From Blepharisma stoltei (taxonomy: Eukaryota > Ciliophora > Heterotrichea > Heterotrichida > Blepharismidae): a stretch of 64,000 bases of DNA. Location of the stretch: assembly GCA_914767885.1 (NCBI GenBank), contig CAJZBQ010000037.1:372001-436000 (forward strand), in the 5' to 3' direction. This document shows, piece after piece, positions 1 through 10,309 of this stretch. Position 1 is the first letter of the stretch; every line of letters begins with the position of its first letter. The translations under genes and the position numbers were made by a program. The notes under the pieces were generated by a model. That model made no database searches, was not told the DNA's origin, and was given only the letters and a program-made list of their open reading frames with translations.

Positions 1-110
1 AAAAAATTTTTCTATTACAAAAATTTTTGTTCACTCACGGAGGGTGGGTTTTTGGGCAAAAAATAGGGATTTTTCTAATGGTTTTGTTCACTCACGGAGG
101 GGGGGGGAGT
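1..110 (-). mobile_element. MITE family 1, truncated by window start (reverse orientation)
   Basis: Two direct copies of the terminal motif TTTTGTTCACTCACGGAGGG lie about 60 bp apart and end in a G-run. This is the reverse complement of the 5' end of the complete copies at 24093 and 52859. The outer boundary reads GGAGTGAG rather than the usual GGAGTA, so the TA is lost or the end is mutated. It cuts into the 3' part of the minus-strand gene at 111-906. Confidence 0.85.
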
Positions 111-906
111 GAGAAATATTTCCATATTGTCTTGGTTCAATAAAAGGGTGTCTCAATGGATCTTGCCCTGGCTCCAGCATGACATCATTTCTATCTATAT
201 TCAAAATCCACCTCCTATAAAATAGCATATCTTTTCTAGGACTTAAAAATTGCATAGTAAGCATTGGTAGCCTTCTTGGGAATGGTGGGAATTCTCCACT
301 TTCCAACTTCTCTTTAACCAATTTCATTGTGTTAATAAAAAAGTCCATATCATGAGGATCAGTGATAGTTTTGGCTTCTCTGAAATATCCTTGAAATTCG
401 ATCCTTTTTTGCTCTTTTTACTGACTTCCCCCCGTTTTAATTGGAACAAAAAACCCTGTTCCAATTTAAAGGGGGTTAGAAAAATTATATATTAAATTTT
501 TCTCTATAAAAAAATATAATTTTATTTTTATGAAGAATTAAATAAAAAAATTAATCAATTCTGTGAAAACTACTTAATAGCATTCTATTTACACTTTTAC
601 CATTAAATAGGTCAAAAAACATTTATAAATTAGAATTTTTATCGATAAAGTTTTGCTTAAAAAACAAATTAAAGCACCTAAAATAGAAATTTTACAGATT
701 ATTTGTTTCAATTTAAAGGGGAGGACTGAATATGAAGCGACCTTATCACGAATGAGCTTTTGGAGAGCGTAGTAAAGCTTTAACCGCTCTATTTGAGTAG
801 ACTCTATATAAGACTCTCTGAATTTTTTGGAAGACAGGCATTTAAAATAGTGAATAAAGCCTTTTCACCCATTGAAAGCTCGAGGTGTAAGCTTTTCAAT
901 TGACAT
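111..906 (-). CDS. Hypothetical protein, 3' end cut by a MITE, interrupted by a 345-bp IES
   Basis: Not recognised. Starts at ATG 906 (MSIEKLTPRAFNGW, with one TGA read as Trp) and runs to about 735, then resumes at about 385 with FREAKTITDPHDMDFFINTM and a basic, proline-containing stretch (FPPFPRRLPML). The reading frame enters the MITE at the window start, so the C-terminus is outside. Joining the TA at 386-387 to the TA at 731-732 removes 345 bp and gives one open frame through KVASYFREAK. The natural-looking element ends at 419 and 731 would instead leave an in-frame TAA, so the exact left boundary is uncertain. No signal peptide or membrane segment is seen. It could be a small cytosolic or mitochondrial protein; no function is assigned. 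Confidence 0.55.
386..730. mobile_element. IES carrying an AT-rich element of a third family
   Basis: AT-rich segment whose left part has TGACTTCCCCCC and whose right end is AATTTAAAGGGGAGGACTGA, giving weak inverted ends. A related copy lies at about 61433-61768 (TGACTTTCCC ... AATTTAAAAGGGGAG). It interrupts the gene at 111-906, and TA-to-TA removal restores the frame. The left edge may be 386 or 419. Confidence 0.55.
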
Positions 907-1009
907 TTTAGTTATTAAGGATTATACTTTGCTTATACAAATATAGCAAAATCATCATTTTAGTAAGCAATTCTGTTTATATTATTTTATCGAGTTTATA
1001 TGATAACTT

Positions 1010-2290
1010 TTAGGAATTTACTACTGTTCCAGAAGCCTTGGTAATTTTAAGTCTATTAAGTTTACTTTTCAAATCACTTGCTTCCATCATAGTTTTCTGT
1101 ATAGCACGCTTTATGCAATCAGCAAGCTCATTTTGGTTCATTGATTTCAGCGTCATCAATTCATCAGTATTTTCCATATCTGGACTTATACACTCTGTTA
1201 TTGGCAAAGAACCTTCATATGAAGGAGATCTAGATAAACTTCCGTCTATTTCTTTTGAAATTGCATTTGTTAAATTTCTTGGTGAGTTTCTATAAGCATA
1301 ATTAAAGAAAATCGTGTTTAAACATTTCGCCACAGTTTGTGTAGTAATGGTTTTTTCCCTTCCTCTTTTATGCCTTTCTATATTAATTAATGCATATAGT
1401 AGGAAAAAGACCATATTTATTATATAAAAATATAAATTTATAATTAGCTTGTGGTGTTTGAAAATACTGGTTATTCATTCTTGATTTTTTTAGTTTTTTC
1501 TTATTGACGCCAAATTTTCTCCTTTTGCTTTTCAGGATTTTATAGTTTTCTTTATCGGAAAACATATCATAAGTCATATATTTTTTGTTCGTAGGATTAT
1601 CATCATGGATAATCATTAACAAATTTTTTTCTTTTTCAATCTTTTTTGCGCGCTCTTCTTTGCGCTTTTCTTGCTCAATCCGTTTTTTGCCTAATTTGTA
1701 GGTCAGGGAGAGGTTAAAATTTTTATCAAAACGCTCTTCTGCAAGTGGTGGAAGGGATCTGAAGGTATTTATGCCAGGAAGCGATAAAAAGGTTTCTTCT
1801 TTGTAATTATGCAGTTCTCTTTGAAAAGTATTCAAGTTTGAGACAAAAAATTTTTAAACAATTAAATTGACCATAAGCGGGCAAGCCCACTAGCTTTTGC
1901 ATCGTCTTAGCACCAATAATAGCTGCCTCCATAGACCCTAGAGTTCAAATTAGGAAAATGGAAGGCTATCATTTTGGGTTTCCGGTCTGAACCACCTGTT
2001 CAAGGCAGAGTTACCGTCTGTAGAGCTCCCCGATAGTAACGACAAGGAAGACATGTTGTAGGCAAAACCTGTCTAGCTCATATAGCAGGGACCCAAACCT
2101 GAAGGCTTACTGCAAAAGGGATAGAGGCTCTGTTTTCAGCTTCATGAGGATTTTCCATAGGCAGTGGGTCTCGAAGTCAAGCTTCCATCAACGTCACCAT
2201 TTATTTCTTGTTTGTGACAAATGAATCCAACTTTGTTCTAGCTTGCAATGGGGACTTTAAAGGTGGAAGAATAGGTGTAGATCTGGACAT
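1010..2290 (-). CDS. Hypothetical basic, charged protein (about 280 aa), two insertions
   Basis: Starts at ATG 2290 (MSRSTPILPPLKSPLQ) and stops at 1010. Removing a 362-bp retroposon plus one 12-bp flanking repeat (1848-2209) and a 64-bp TA-bounded IES (1381-1444) leaves exactly 281 codons. The middle is a lysine/glutamate-rich probable coiled coil (EQEKRKEERAKKIEKEKN), and the C-terminal third is Ser/Asn-rich with a short helix ending NRLKITKASG. No catalytic motif, signal peptide or membrane helix is visible. The family is not recognised. Its upstream neighbour on the same strand is the basal-body protein CCDC61. The fit of both excisions to one frame makes the gene model strong even though the function is unknown. 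Confidence 0.7.
1381..1444. other. Short TA-bounded IES, 64 bp
   Basis: The coding frame upstream (…QTPQA) and downstream (IERHKRGREK) differ by one base. Joining the TA at 1381-1382 to the TA at 1445-1446 removes 64 bp and gives …QTPQAIERHKRG in one frame. The segment is AT-rich. Confidence 0.6.
1848..2209 (-). mobile_element. GC-richer retroposon-like element, 362 bp (reverse)
   Basis: Flanked by near-identical 12-bp direct repeats GTTTG(A/T)GACAAA at 1836-1847 and 2210-2221. Read on the minus strand it starts AAATAAATGGTGACG, like the other retroposons here. Base composition is clearly GC-richer than the host DNA. With UGA as Trp, a frame from its first ATG stays open for about 109 codons. 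It resembles 62466-62835, 2631-3057 and 39269-39575 (shared GACAGGTTTTG-type stretch). The flanking repeat contains no TA. Confidence 0.75.
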
Positions 2291-2428
2291 ATTTTTTGCC
2301 AGGTATTTAAATGGATTAAATTTTTTTAGCTTAACGATAATTAATTGTCTTTTTTATTTTTTGTCAGCATCTTTCATTAGTTATTAAAGCTCAGCTTCTT
2401 ATTTATAATATAAATTATGTAAAATATA

Positions 2429-5163
2429 TTAAGATTTAGCTTTTTTTAACAATTCTTGGAGTCTAGATAGCCTTGCGTCAATATCACTAACTGCAGGCCC
2501 ACTAGATTTGGGTGATCTTTTTCTTATTGGATTATTTTCATCTGTGACTCCTCCTCTTTGATATCCAGCTTTCGGTGAATTTCTGCTATTATAAGAATTC
2601 CTTGCATTTGGAGAATTCCGAGCATTATATAGAAATAAAATGGCGAGGCTAGAGGAAATTGGACTCCTAGGCGCACTCCAAAGGAGCAGGTAGGACCCAT
2701 CTGATGAAGGCGAAAGCAGGTCTCTGTGCTTTTTGAAGTAGACCTTCAGTTTTGGGGATGCCTTGCAGAAGAGGGAAGTTTTGTTCCTCGCCAAAGGTTT
2801 TCCCTGTCAAGTGGGTTAGATAGGTTTTGCCTACCACGTATTCCCTTGTCAGGACCATCGGGGCACTCTACAAATGGCAGCTCTGCCCTAGGGAGCTGAT
2901 CCCTTGGACAGGTGGCTCAGATCCGAAATCCAAAATGGCAGCCTTCCATTTCCCTCTTTTGTCTCCTGGGGTGATGGAGGATAGCATTTTAGAGCCAAGA
3001 TAAGGCACAGGCTAGCGGTCTTGCCAGCTTATGGCTAATTTACCTTTTAACTAGCATAGCATTATATGAAGTTCTTGAATTAGGAGAATTTCTTGTATTT
3101 GGTGAGTTTCTTACATTATATGAATTCCTGGTATTAGGAGAATTTCTTGCATTAGGTGAAGCTCTTGTATTTGGTGAGCTTCTTGTAGCTGGAGGAGAAT
3201 CCCTTCTATTTGGAGGAGTCCTTTGTCTTGAATTAAGAGGACTTCTATTAATAGAAGAAGCTGGAGATGTCCCTGGAGATCTTCCTCTGTACGGTTGAGT
3301 GACCCTTTGTGGAATTCTATCAGAGCCAGGTCTCGAAGAAGTCCTTGAATTTGTAGTAGCAGTTTTTGGAGAATTTGAGACTCTTGAGTATCCAGGGCTT
3401 CTAGCTGCAGGAGATCTACTTATTCTATTAGGCGAAGAGCCGACATTCTTGGCATTTCTTGCTTTTATTGCTGTTTGCAATTCACTTTCTAGCTGTTTAA
3501 TCCTTTCTTTTTGTTTTCCATCGCATTCAGTTAATTTTTCAATTTCAATTTGAACTTTATTTATTTCTTCGTTTAATCTTTTTTCGTTTTTTGCTGATTT
3601 GTCAAGCATTCCGCATAGACTTGTATATTTTGTCTTGATTTCTTTCACTTCCATTCTTTCGTCATTTTCTGACTCTAATTGGTTTATTATTCCATCCATC
3701 TGCTGTTTTAGGCTATCAAGGCCTATTTGTAGATCTTCGTTTTTCTTTTTCAAAATCCTGACTTCTTTATTTCCTTCGATTTTTAATTTTTCATTTTCAT
3801 CTTCAAGGTTCAGTAATATAAGTAAAAATTATGGTGTGGGGTCTTTAGAAACACCGAATACATACTTAAAAATGCATGTAGCAGTAGAATTTAGTAAACT
3901 AGCATGTAGATATTATTTTTTCTCTTAAATTTACTATTAAATTGCCTATAAAATTTTGTTCTGGTTGTCTGAATGTTCTAATGTATTTGGTGTCTCTAAA
4001 GGCCCTCACTCCATATTTTACTTAAATTGCATGAACCTTCTTCATGCATCACTTTCTAAAAGATGGCAAGTTAAACAAAGGTCTGGGTGACTGGTGAGTT
4101 GATTCCAACCTCAGGCAAAAGGCCATTCTTTTAGGAATTCCTGGGCGGATTTTGGTCTTTTCAGGGCTTCATTATAGGCTTTTTTCCTTGCTTTAAAGAC
4201 TAAAAACTCAAGACTAAGTTAGCTCACACTTCTGGAAAGCAATTTTGCACCTAGGTAAGGCATAAAAGTCCAGAAGAAGGTAGGGCGTTTCATTCATGTC
4301 TAAGCACTGCAGGGCTAAGAGAGTCTCTGCCATAGAGTTGACCCAAGCATGACCGGTGAGTCTCCCACAGAGACTGGTGACGTCACCATTTTATGGTGAC
4401 TTGATACGAAAAGGGCATCTTGAGACGCCAATGACTAGGGCCACTCGAGCTTGAAGCCTGTGATTTAACAGTAAGAGGCTAAAATAATTTCCAGCAGTCT
4501 ACTAGAACTTAACTTAACCTCATCTTCAAGTATCTTATTTTCATTAATTAAATTTTCAATCTCCGGATTTTCTTTCCTCTGTGCTGAATTTATTGTCAAA
4601 TTTTGCTCTAAAATCTGAAGCCTTTGTTTCAGCTGCGAATTTTCTTGATAAATCTTAATAATCCCTCCTTCTTCAGGAGCCGCATTTTTTATTGATTCCA
4701 ATTCAAATCTCAGTCTCGAAATTGTCCTCTGTAGAGCCTCTGGGTCTGGCGTTTCTTGAAAAGCGAGAGGGAGTGGATAGTGAACTCTATCAAATTCTAC
4801 TGTATAAGTTAAGATTAAGTAGCGTTTTGTAGTAACTTTAGGGTTAGGATCAGCTGAAGTATTTTGGGATCTTCAATTGCGGAACATTGCAAGTTCTTGA
4901 GCTGTTAGGAGATCGATAATTACAGAGTCGCTCGAAGATTCCAATGAGGAAATGAGCATTTTGGTGAAGATTGGGAAGCGTTTAAAAGAGTTCGCTTTTT
5001 GGGTCATTGATTCTATGTATTGATCGGTAAAGTCCCCTTGTCATTTTTTGCCTGTTTCTTTTTCTTCGAAAGAGATTTGAAGGGAGTCAGATTCTGCATG
5101 GAGGGAGTATAGGTATAAAGTGCCACGAATATTTATAGAGCCTGATTTTTCCGTTCTTTCCAT
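2429..5163 (-). CDS. CCDC61: CCDC61/VFL3-like basal body protein
   Basis: Probable ciliary basal-body assembly protein. The N-terminal about 170 residues match the CCDC61 head (an XRCC4/SAS-6-like fold) with the diagnostic stretch YLILTYTVEFDRVHYPLPL followed by the FQETPDPEALQ linker. A coiled coil follows, then a low-complexity tail of RNSPN/RNSYN repeats, and a conserved C-terminal helix (DIDARLSRLQELLKKAKS). In this family the head dimerises and the coiled coil binds microtubules (family knowledge). Start is ATG 5163. Two insertions interrupt it: 3814-4479 and 2631-3057. Removing 666 bp and 437 bp leaves exactly 544 codons. The germline gene is not translatable without excision. The divergent neighbour is the B-box/kelch array. 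Confidence 0.85.
2631..3057 (+). mobile_element. GC-richer retroposon-like element, 427 bp
   Basis: Bounded by the 10-bp direct repeat AGCATTATAT at 2621-2630 and 3058-3067. Starts AGAAATAAAATGGCGAGG. It is a homologue of the element at 62466-62835: both have AGGACCCATCT, then GAGGGAAGTTTTGTT, then GGTTTTGCCTACCAC. It sits in the repeat-rich tail of CCDC61, and removing it with one repeat restores …TSYNARNSPNARNS. Confidence 0.85.
3814..4479. mobile_element. Composite TA-bounded IES, 666 bp, inside CCDC61
   Basis: Joining TA 3814-3815 to TA 4480-4481 removes 666 bp and fuses …LLEIIL to LNLEDENEKL in one frame. The left part is a 206-bp inverted-repeat element (3819-4024). The right part is a GC-richer remnant that on the minus strand contains ATAAAATGGTGACGTC near 4400, the hallmark start of the retroposon family. 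So at least two elements accumulated in a single IES. Confidence 0.7.
3819..4024. repeat. 206-bp element with about 44-bp terminal inverted repeats
   Basis: The left end TAAGTAAAAATTATGGTGTG continues to GAATACAT, and the right end is its imperfect reverse complement (ATGTATTTGGTGTC … ATATTTTACTTA). The ends are flanked by TA. No internal ORF. It is a distinct non-autonomous element nested in the composite IES, and no second copy was seen in the window. Confidence 0.75.
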
Positions 5164-5618
5164 TTAAATTGTAATTTTTCATAGATGAAGATATCGAATT
5201 TCAAAGAGAAAATTAAATATTAATAAGAAGTAGAATCAATATTAAGGCTTGGAGAGTCTAATTAATTAAAAAGCTATTTGATAATTTAAATATATTTTAA
5301 TACCATGCAATAAAGAGCACAATATAAAATGCTTGAACAAATTAGGTTTTAGGATCTTGGAATCTTAATATTAGATGTTAAGTCTTCTATTTAGTTTAAA
5401 GTCAGACATTTTTATTATTAATTCTATTAAAAAATTAAGATATGGTGCTTTATATATAATTTTTCTGTTTAACTATAATTACTTATATTTTACAGGCGCC
5501 GTTATTTATATTCGATTTGCAATTGTGATTTACATTTCTGAGTCTAAAATTTTTTTTAAATGATTTTAGTACTAGATTTCAGCAGATGATATTCGGGAAA
5601 AATGGCATGGAAATTAAT
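5164..5618. other. Divergent intergenic region
   Basis: AT-rich spacer between the starts of CCDC61 (minus) and the first B-box/kelch copy (plus), presumably holding both promoters. A short hydrophobic ORF at 5375-5563 has no recognisable features and is judged spurious. Confidence 0.5.
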
Positions 5619-6979
5619 ATGGAAAATATCAAATGCTTTTTCTCAGACTGCGCTCTAAAGCCTCAGGGATTCTGCGATTGCATGAGCTCTCCAACTCTAT
5701 TTTGTGAGAGACACTGCTTTGACCACCTTCAAAGATTAGAAGAAAGTCCTCATAATTTTAAAAACCTTTGACATTCTCCTTCTGAAGTAACAAGACAAAT
5801 AATAATACATAAAGCTAATGAGCTAAAGCATAGTATTAAAAACAGCAAAAAATATTTGGTAGATGAGTAGGACGAGCTTTATTCTTTTGCCATCTGTTCC
5901 CTATATGTTTTTTAAAAAGTAAAAAAGTATTTCAGTGTTTGATGGACTACCAAAGCAAATCATTAGCTATTTTAAATGATCTTGAAAAAAAAGCTGATAA
6001 TTACATCAAAGCAGCATCGTATCTTAAAGAGGTCCCAACCTATCCTGAAGCCACTACTTATCAGCTACTTTTAAGATTAAAGCCGGAAGAAGTAACTTAT
6101 AGATTAAGAGCTTGAGAGATTTCTAACGATTGATTGAAAACTCAACATATGATCGATTCAATTAGAGTTTCTTTTGAATGATTTAAAATTAATCCTTTTG
6201 TCGAAATTTGTGGTTGCCAAACTAACTCTGAAAGCATTTTTTTTATTTGTGGTGATCATGTAAAAGAGTTAAATGAGTATAGGCTTGCTGAAAATAGACT
6301 TGTTAAACATCAATTAGATATCCATGAAAGCATATGAAACAATACATCAATATGTGCTCTACCAAACCATGATTTGCTTTTTTACGGAAATTGGGTAAAC
6401 AATGCTCACACTGGCTTTAGTTTTCTTATAGATAAAGGTAAAAATATCATGAAGCTGCCTACAGGAAAGGCTAATTGCGATTTAAGCTCAGTTTGGTATA
6501 ATAATCATATTTATTCTTTTGGAGGTGTGTATGGAGCTTCTGAAAAATTTTGCTTAAAGAAAAACTCTTGAAAATCTTGCTGCAAGCTACCTGAAGGAAA
6601 TTACCAATTCAGTACTAGTATCATTTTTTGTGATATATTGCTATTAACTAGCCTTCGTTGTACAGACTTGATCAAATATAATTTTAAGAAAGACGCCTTT
6701 ATAAAAATTTCAAATTTAATATTAGCCAAAGAAATTCATAAGAGATTATTTATTGGAAATTCTAGAGCCTATGTTATAGAGACATCTCAAAATATTTATG
6801 AAAGTGAAGAGCTAAACCCAATGAGATGAAAAAATATTGGGAAGAATAATATTAAAAACGCATGAATTTGGTCTTTTGGGGCCTTTTTTAACGGTAAGTT
6901 ATGGTTTATAAATTGGGAGTGCGATTTAATTAAATTCGATTTAGAATCAAAAAAATTGGATTTTGTGAAGAAAGTTTAG
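5619..6979 (+). CDS. B-box zinc finger / kelch-like protein, copy 1 (interrupted)
   Basis: First of three tandem paralogs. N-terminal B-box-like zinc cluster (CFFSDCALKPQGFCDC … FCERHCFDHL), a helical linker, then kelch-like beta-propeller repeats (IYSFGGVYGASEKF, WKSCCKLPEG). Many TGA codons align with Trp in copy 3. Between KKYLVDE (5865) and VFQCLMDY (5927) the frame is broken by TAG/TAA stops and a shift. A short IES is likely: TA 5860 to TA 5928 (68 bp) restores the frame but drops a few residues compared with the paralogs, and a 44-bp alternative (5860 to 5904) also fits. If neither is excised, the copy is dead. Function may be protein-protein binding; B-box/kelch proteins often act in ubiquitin or cytoskeletal systems (inference). 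Confidence 0.65.
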
Positions 6980-7192
6980 ATAAACATGTAATTAATTTTT
7001 ACACAAACATAAAATCCCAATATAATCAATCTAATTCTATTAATATTAAACGATATAGACATTAATATTTGATGATATCATTAGGCATGATGAAGGTTAT
7101 TAAAATTTTAATATTTGTCCACTTTTTATTATAGTCACAAAACTAAGAGGGCTTTTAAAAATTCGGGGAAATATGGCAGGATTATTTTTAAG

Positions 7193-8331
7193 ATGGACAT
7201 TATAAAGTGTTTCATCTCAGAGTGTATTTTAAAACCTCAAGGATTTTGTGATTGCTTGGGCTATCCAGTGTTATTTTGTGAAACCCATTGCTATAATCAT
7301 CTTCAAAATATTAAAGAAAGGCCCCACGAACTTCAAGATCTTTGGCACCTTCCGTACGAAAGTACCAGAAAAGTAATAATAGATGAGGCAAATCAATTAA
7401 AAAGAAGTATCAAGGATAGCAGAAAATATTTAATTTCAGAATTTAATAAAATACTTCACTTATTGGTTGGCTATAAAAATCTATCATTTTCTATCTTGAA
7501 TAATCTTGAGAAAAAGGCTAATGAATTTATTAAAGCAGCTTCATATATAAAAGAAGTCCCAACTTATCCCAAAGTAAAAGACTATCAGCTTCTTTTAAGA
7601 TTAAAGCTTATTGAAGCAAAATATAGAGCAAGAACTTGGAGGATATCCAGCGATTGAATTAAGACGAAAAAGATATTACTTTCTATTAAAAAATCATTTG
7701 AATTGTTTAGAATTAATCCATTTAAAGAAATTTGCCATCTCTATACTTATTCTGATAGCATTTTTTATTTTTATGGTTATTCAAAAGAGCTTAAAGAGTT
7801 TAATTTTATTAGCAAGCAGCGCAAAGTATATAATCTTGATTTAAGGGAAAACATATGAAATAATATATCTGTGTGCCCTCTTCCTAATGATAGAATATTC
7901 TGTTATGGAAATCGCGCTAATAATTCGATCACAGGCCTTACGTTTATTATTGAAAAAGATAAAACTATAAGCATGCTACCAGAAGGAAAAGCCAGTTGTG
8001 ATTCAGGCTCAATACTATATAATAATCATATTTATTCTTTTGGAGGAGTTTTAGGAGTTTCAGTAAAATTTTGTTTGAACAAAAATACTTGGAAATCATG
8101 CTGTCAACTCCCAAAAGGGAATTATAAATAGAAGCATCTCAAAAGATTTATGAAAGCGCAGAGTTTGATCCAACAATATGAAAAGATATTGGAAGGAACT
8201 TTATTCAAAATTCCTATATTTGGTCATTTGGAGTGTATCAAGATAATAAGTTTTGGTTCATAAATTCTGAGACTGAATTAATTAAATTTGATTTCAAAAC
8301 AAAGCAGCTTGGATATGAACGAAACATTTAG
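7193..8331 (+). pseudogene. B-box / kelch-like paralog, copy 2, with internal deletion
   Basis: Starts MDIIKCFISECILKPQ (ATG 7193) and matches copies 1 and 3 through the zinc cluster, linker and first kelch repeats (GKASCDSGSILYNNHIYSF). After NYK at 8128 a TAG occurs and about 55-60 residues present in both paralogs are missing. Coding-like sequence resumes in another frame (IEASQKIYESAEFDP … to TAG 8331). The breakpoint lies in a TA-rich run (AATTATAAATAG). It could be translated as a truncated protein ending at 8131, or be a decaying pseudogene. An IES cannot explain it because sequence is missing rather than added. Confidence 0.65.
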
Positions 8332-8525
8332 ATAAATTATTTTCAAAATTTTTGATAATTAACAGAAATGAAACTATTTTGAAATCTATCTGCAAATTTC
8401 ATAGTCTTTTCTATAATGCTGGAAGGCAAACTAATCTAGATTAATAAATTAGTAAAAAATTTTAGCTATAAGTCCATGAGAATTCGGTAATTTATTATGT
8501 TATAATAGCCATAGAATTAATTAAT

Positions 8526-9909
8526 ATGGAAGACATCAGGTGTTTTGATTCAAGTTGTTCTCTAAAGCCTCAAGGATTCTGTGAGTGTTTAAACGAAACT
8601 ACGCTATTTTGTGAGCGACATTGCTTTAGCCACCTTCAAAGTCTCCAAGACACGAATCATAAGCTTCAAGATCTTTGGCATTCTCCATACGAAGAAACTC
8701 GACAAACAGTAATAAATGAAGCCCACAAGCTTAAAAAAGACATAAAAACTAGTAAAAAATACTTGATTGAAGAATATAACAAAATATTTCACTGTCTAAA
8801 TGAATATAAAAACAATTCATTTTCAATCTTAAACAGTGTGGAGAAAAAGGCAAATGAGCTAATCAAAGCCGCATCCTATATAAAAGAAGTTCCAACATAT
8901 CCTAAAGTCAATGATTATCAGCTTATTTTAAGACTGAAACCTGCTGAAGCAAAGTATAGAGCAAGAACTTGAAGGATAAGAAATCATTGAATCAGAACTA
9001 TTGCCATTATAGATGTCATCAAAAATTCATTTAAATTGACAAATATAAGTCCATTTCAAGAAATCTGTGGATTTTACAATTATACAGAGAACATATTCTA
9101 CTTTGGAGACCATACCAAGGAGCTTAAAGAATATAATCTTGCTAATAGAAAACTTATAAAGACCGTTTTAAATATAAAAGAAACACTATGGAACAATATA
9201 TCAGTATGCTACCTTCCAGATGGAAGCATATTTTGCTATGGAAATTGATTAAATAATGTTGTGAATGGAACTACATTCATAGTTGATAAAGGAAAAAAAG
9301 TAGTGGAGCTGCCTGCAGGTAAAAGCAACTGTGATTTAAGCTCAGTTTTGTATAATGATCATGTTTACTGCTTAGGAGGAGTGTCTGGAGTGTCAGAAAA
9401 ATTCTGTTTAAAGAAAAAAACTTGAAAATCTCTTTGCCCTCTTCCTGGTGGAAATTATCAATATAGTACGAGCTTTATTTTTTGTGATATTTTATTATTA
9501 ACAAGTCTGCGCTCTAATGCTTTATGGAAATATGATATCAATAAAAACACTTTTAAGCAGATTCAAGGCCTTGAATTAGCACGCGATTTTTACAAAAGAG
9601 GATTTGCTGGAAATATAAGAGCCTATATTATTGAAACCTCACAAAAAATAATATATACTGCAAATATAAATTATTTTTTAACGATTTTGCAAATAAAAAT
9701 ACTGATTATTAATATAATACTAGGTATATGAAAGTGAAGAATTAAATCCATTGAATTGGAAAATTATTGGAAGCAATGCAGTTAGCAATTCATATATTTG
9801 ATCATTTGGGGCTTATTATGATAGTAATTTGTGGTTTATCAATTCCAAAAGCGAGCTCATTATGTTTGGCCTTGAGTCCAAAAAATTTGAATTAATTAGA
9901 AAAATTTAA
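8526..9909 (+). CDS. B-box zinc finger / kelch-like protein, copy 3 (intact after IES removal)
   Basis: 435 residues once a 76-bp IES (9649-9724) is removed. Zinc cluster CFDSSCSLKPQGFCEC … FCERHCFSHL at residues 5-40, a helical region with KKANELIKAASYIKEVPTYP, then kelch-like repeats with GG and W positions (VYCLGGVSGVSEKF, NSYIWSFGAYYDS). TGA encodes Trp at several kelch positions. This is the best-preserved member of the tandem array and the reference for locating defects in copies 1 and 2. No signal peptide. Likely a cytosolic scaffold or ubiquitin-related protein; the exact role is unknown. Confidence 0.75.
9649..9724. other. Short TA-bounded IES, 76 bp
   Basis: Copies 1 and 2 read …SQ(N/K)IYESEELNP without interruption, while copy 3 has 76 extra AT-rich bases that shift the frame. 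TA (9649) to TA (9725) removal gives exactly SQKIYESEELNP. This is one of the cleanest short-IES calls because paralogs supply the uninterrupted sequence. Confidence 0.85.
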
Positions 9910-10309
9910 ACATTATATAATCTTGTAATTTATGAAAGAGCTTAATTCATTGATTATATTTCCAAAGTGAATTAAGCAATTTTGCAGATTCTGAATAAGA
10001 AATTTAATCCATAAGCGGTGCCATAATTCATGCAAGGACATCTTTTTGCTAGACATAGAGAAGAGAATGAAACTTTTACATTAATAAGACTACTTTATAT
10101 TTTATCATCTTTACTCAATTATTCTCTTTTCCTTCAATATTTATATACTTATATTATGCCAAATGGTTTAGAATTAATGATTAATTATTATCTACACGGA
10201 TAGCATATTAAAATATCAGAGTTAGTGATGCACAGATTTTATATATCTAAAGCCCAAAAGCATATTTTAAAATATAAAAACTCCTAATGAATTTAGAATT
10301 TTTTCTAAA
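9910..10309. other. Intergenic, no feature seen
   Basis: AT-rich spacer between the kelch array and the PLAC8 gene. No ORF, repeat or RNA gene recognised. Confidence 0.5.

Noticed and set aside
419-730. Taking the element's natural-looking TA ends (419 and 731) as the IES
   Set aside because: This join leaves an in-frame TAA immediately after KVAS, whereas using TA 386 gives a fully open frame; the point is flagged as uncertain.
5375-5563. 62-codon hydrophobic ORF on the plus strand
   Set aside because: AT-rich composition alone produces such ORFs; no conserved motif, and it lies in a divergent promoter region.
5868-5928. 60-bp IES between TAs in kelch copy 1
   Set aside because: It leaves the downstream frame wrong and introduces stops; the 68-bp and 44-bp alternatives are reported instead.
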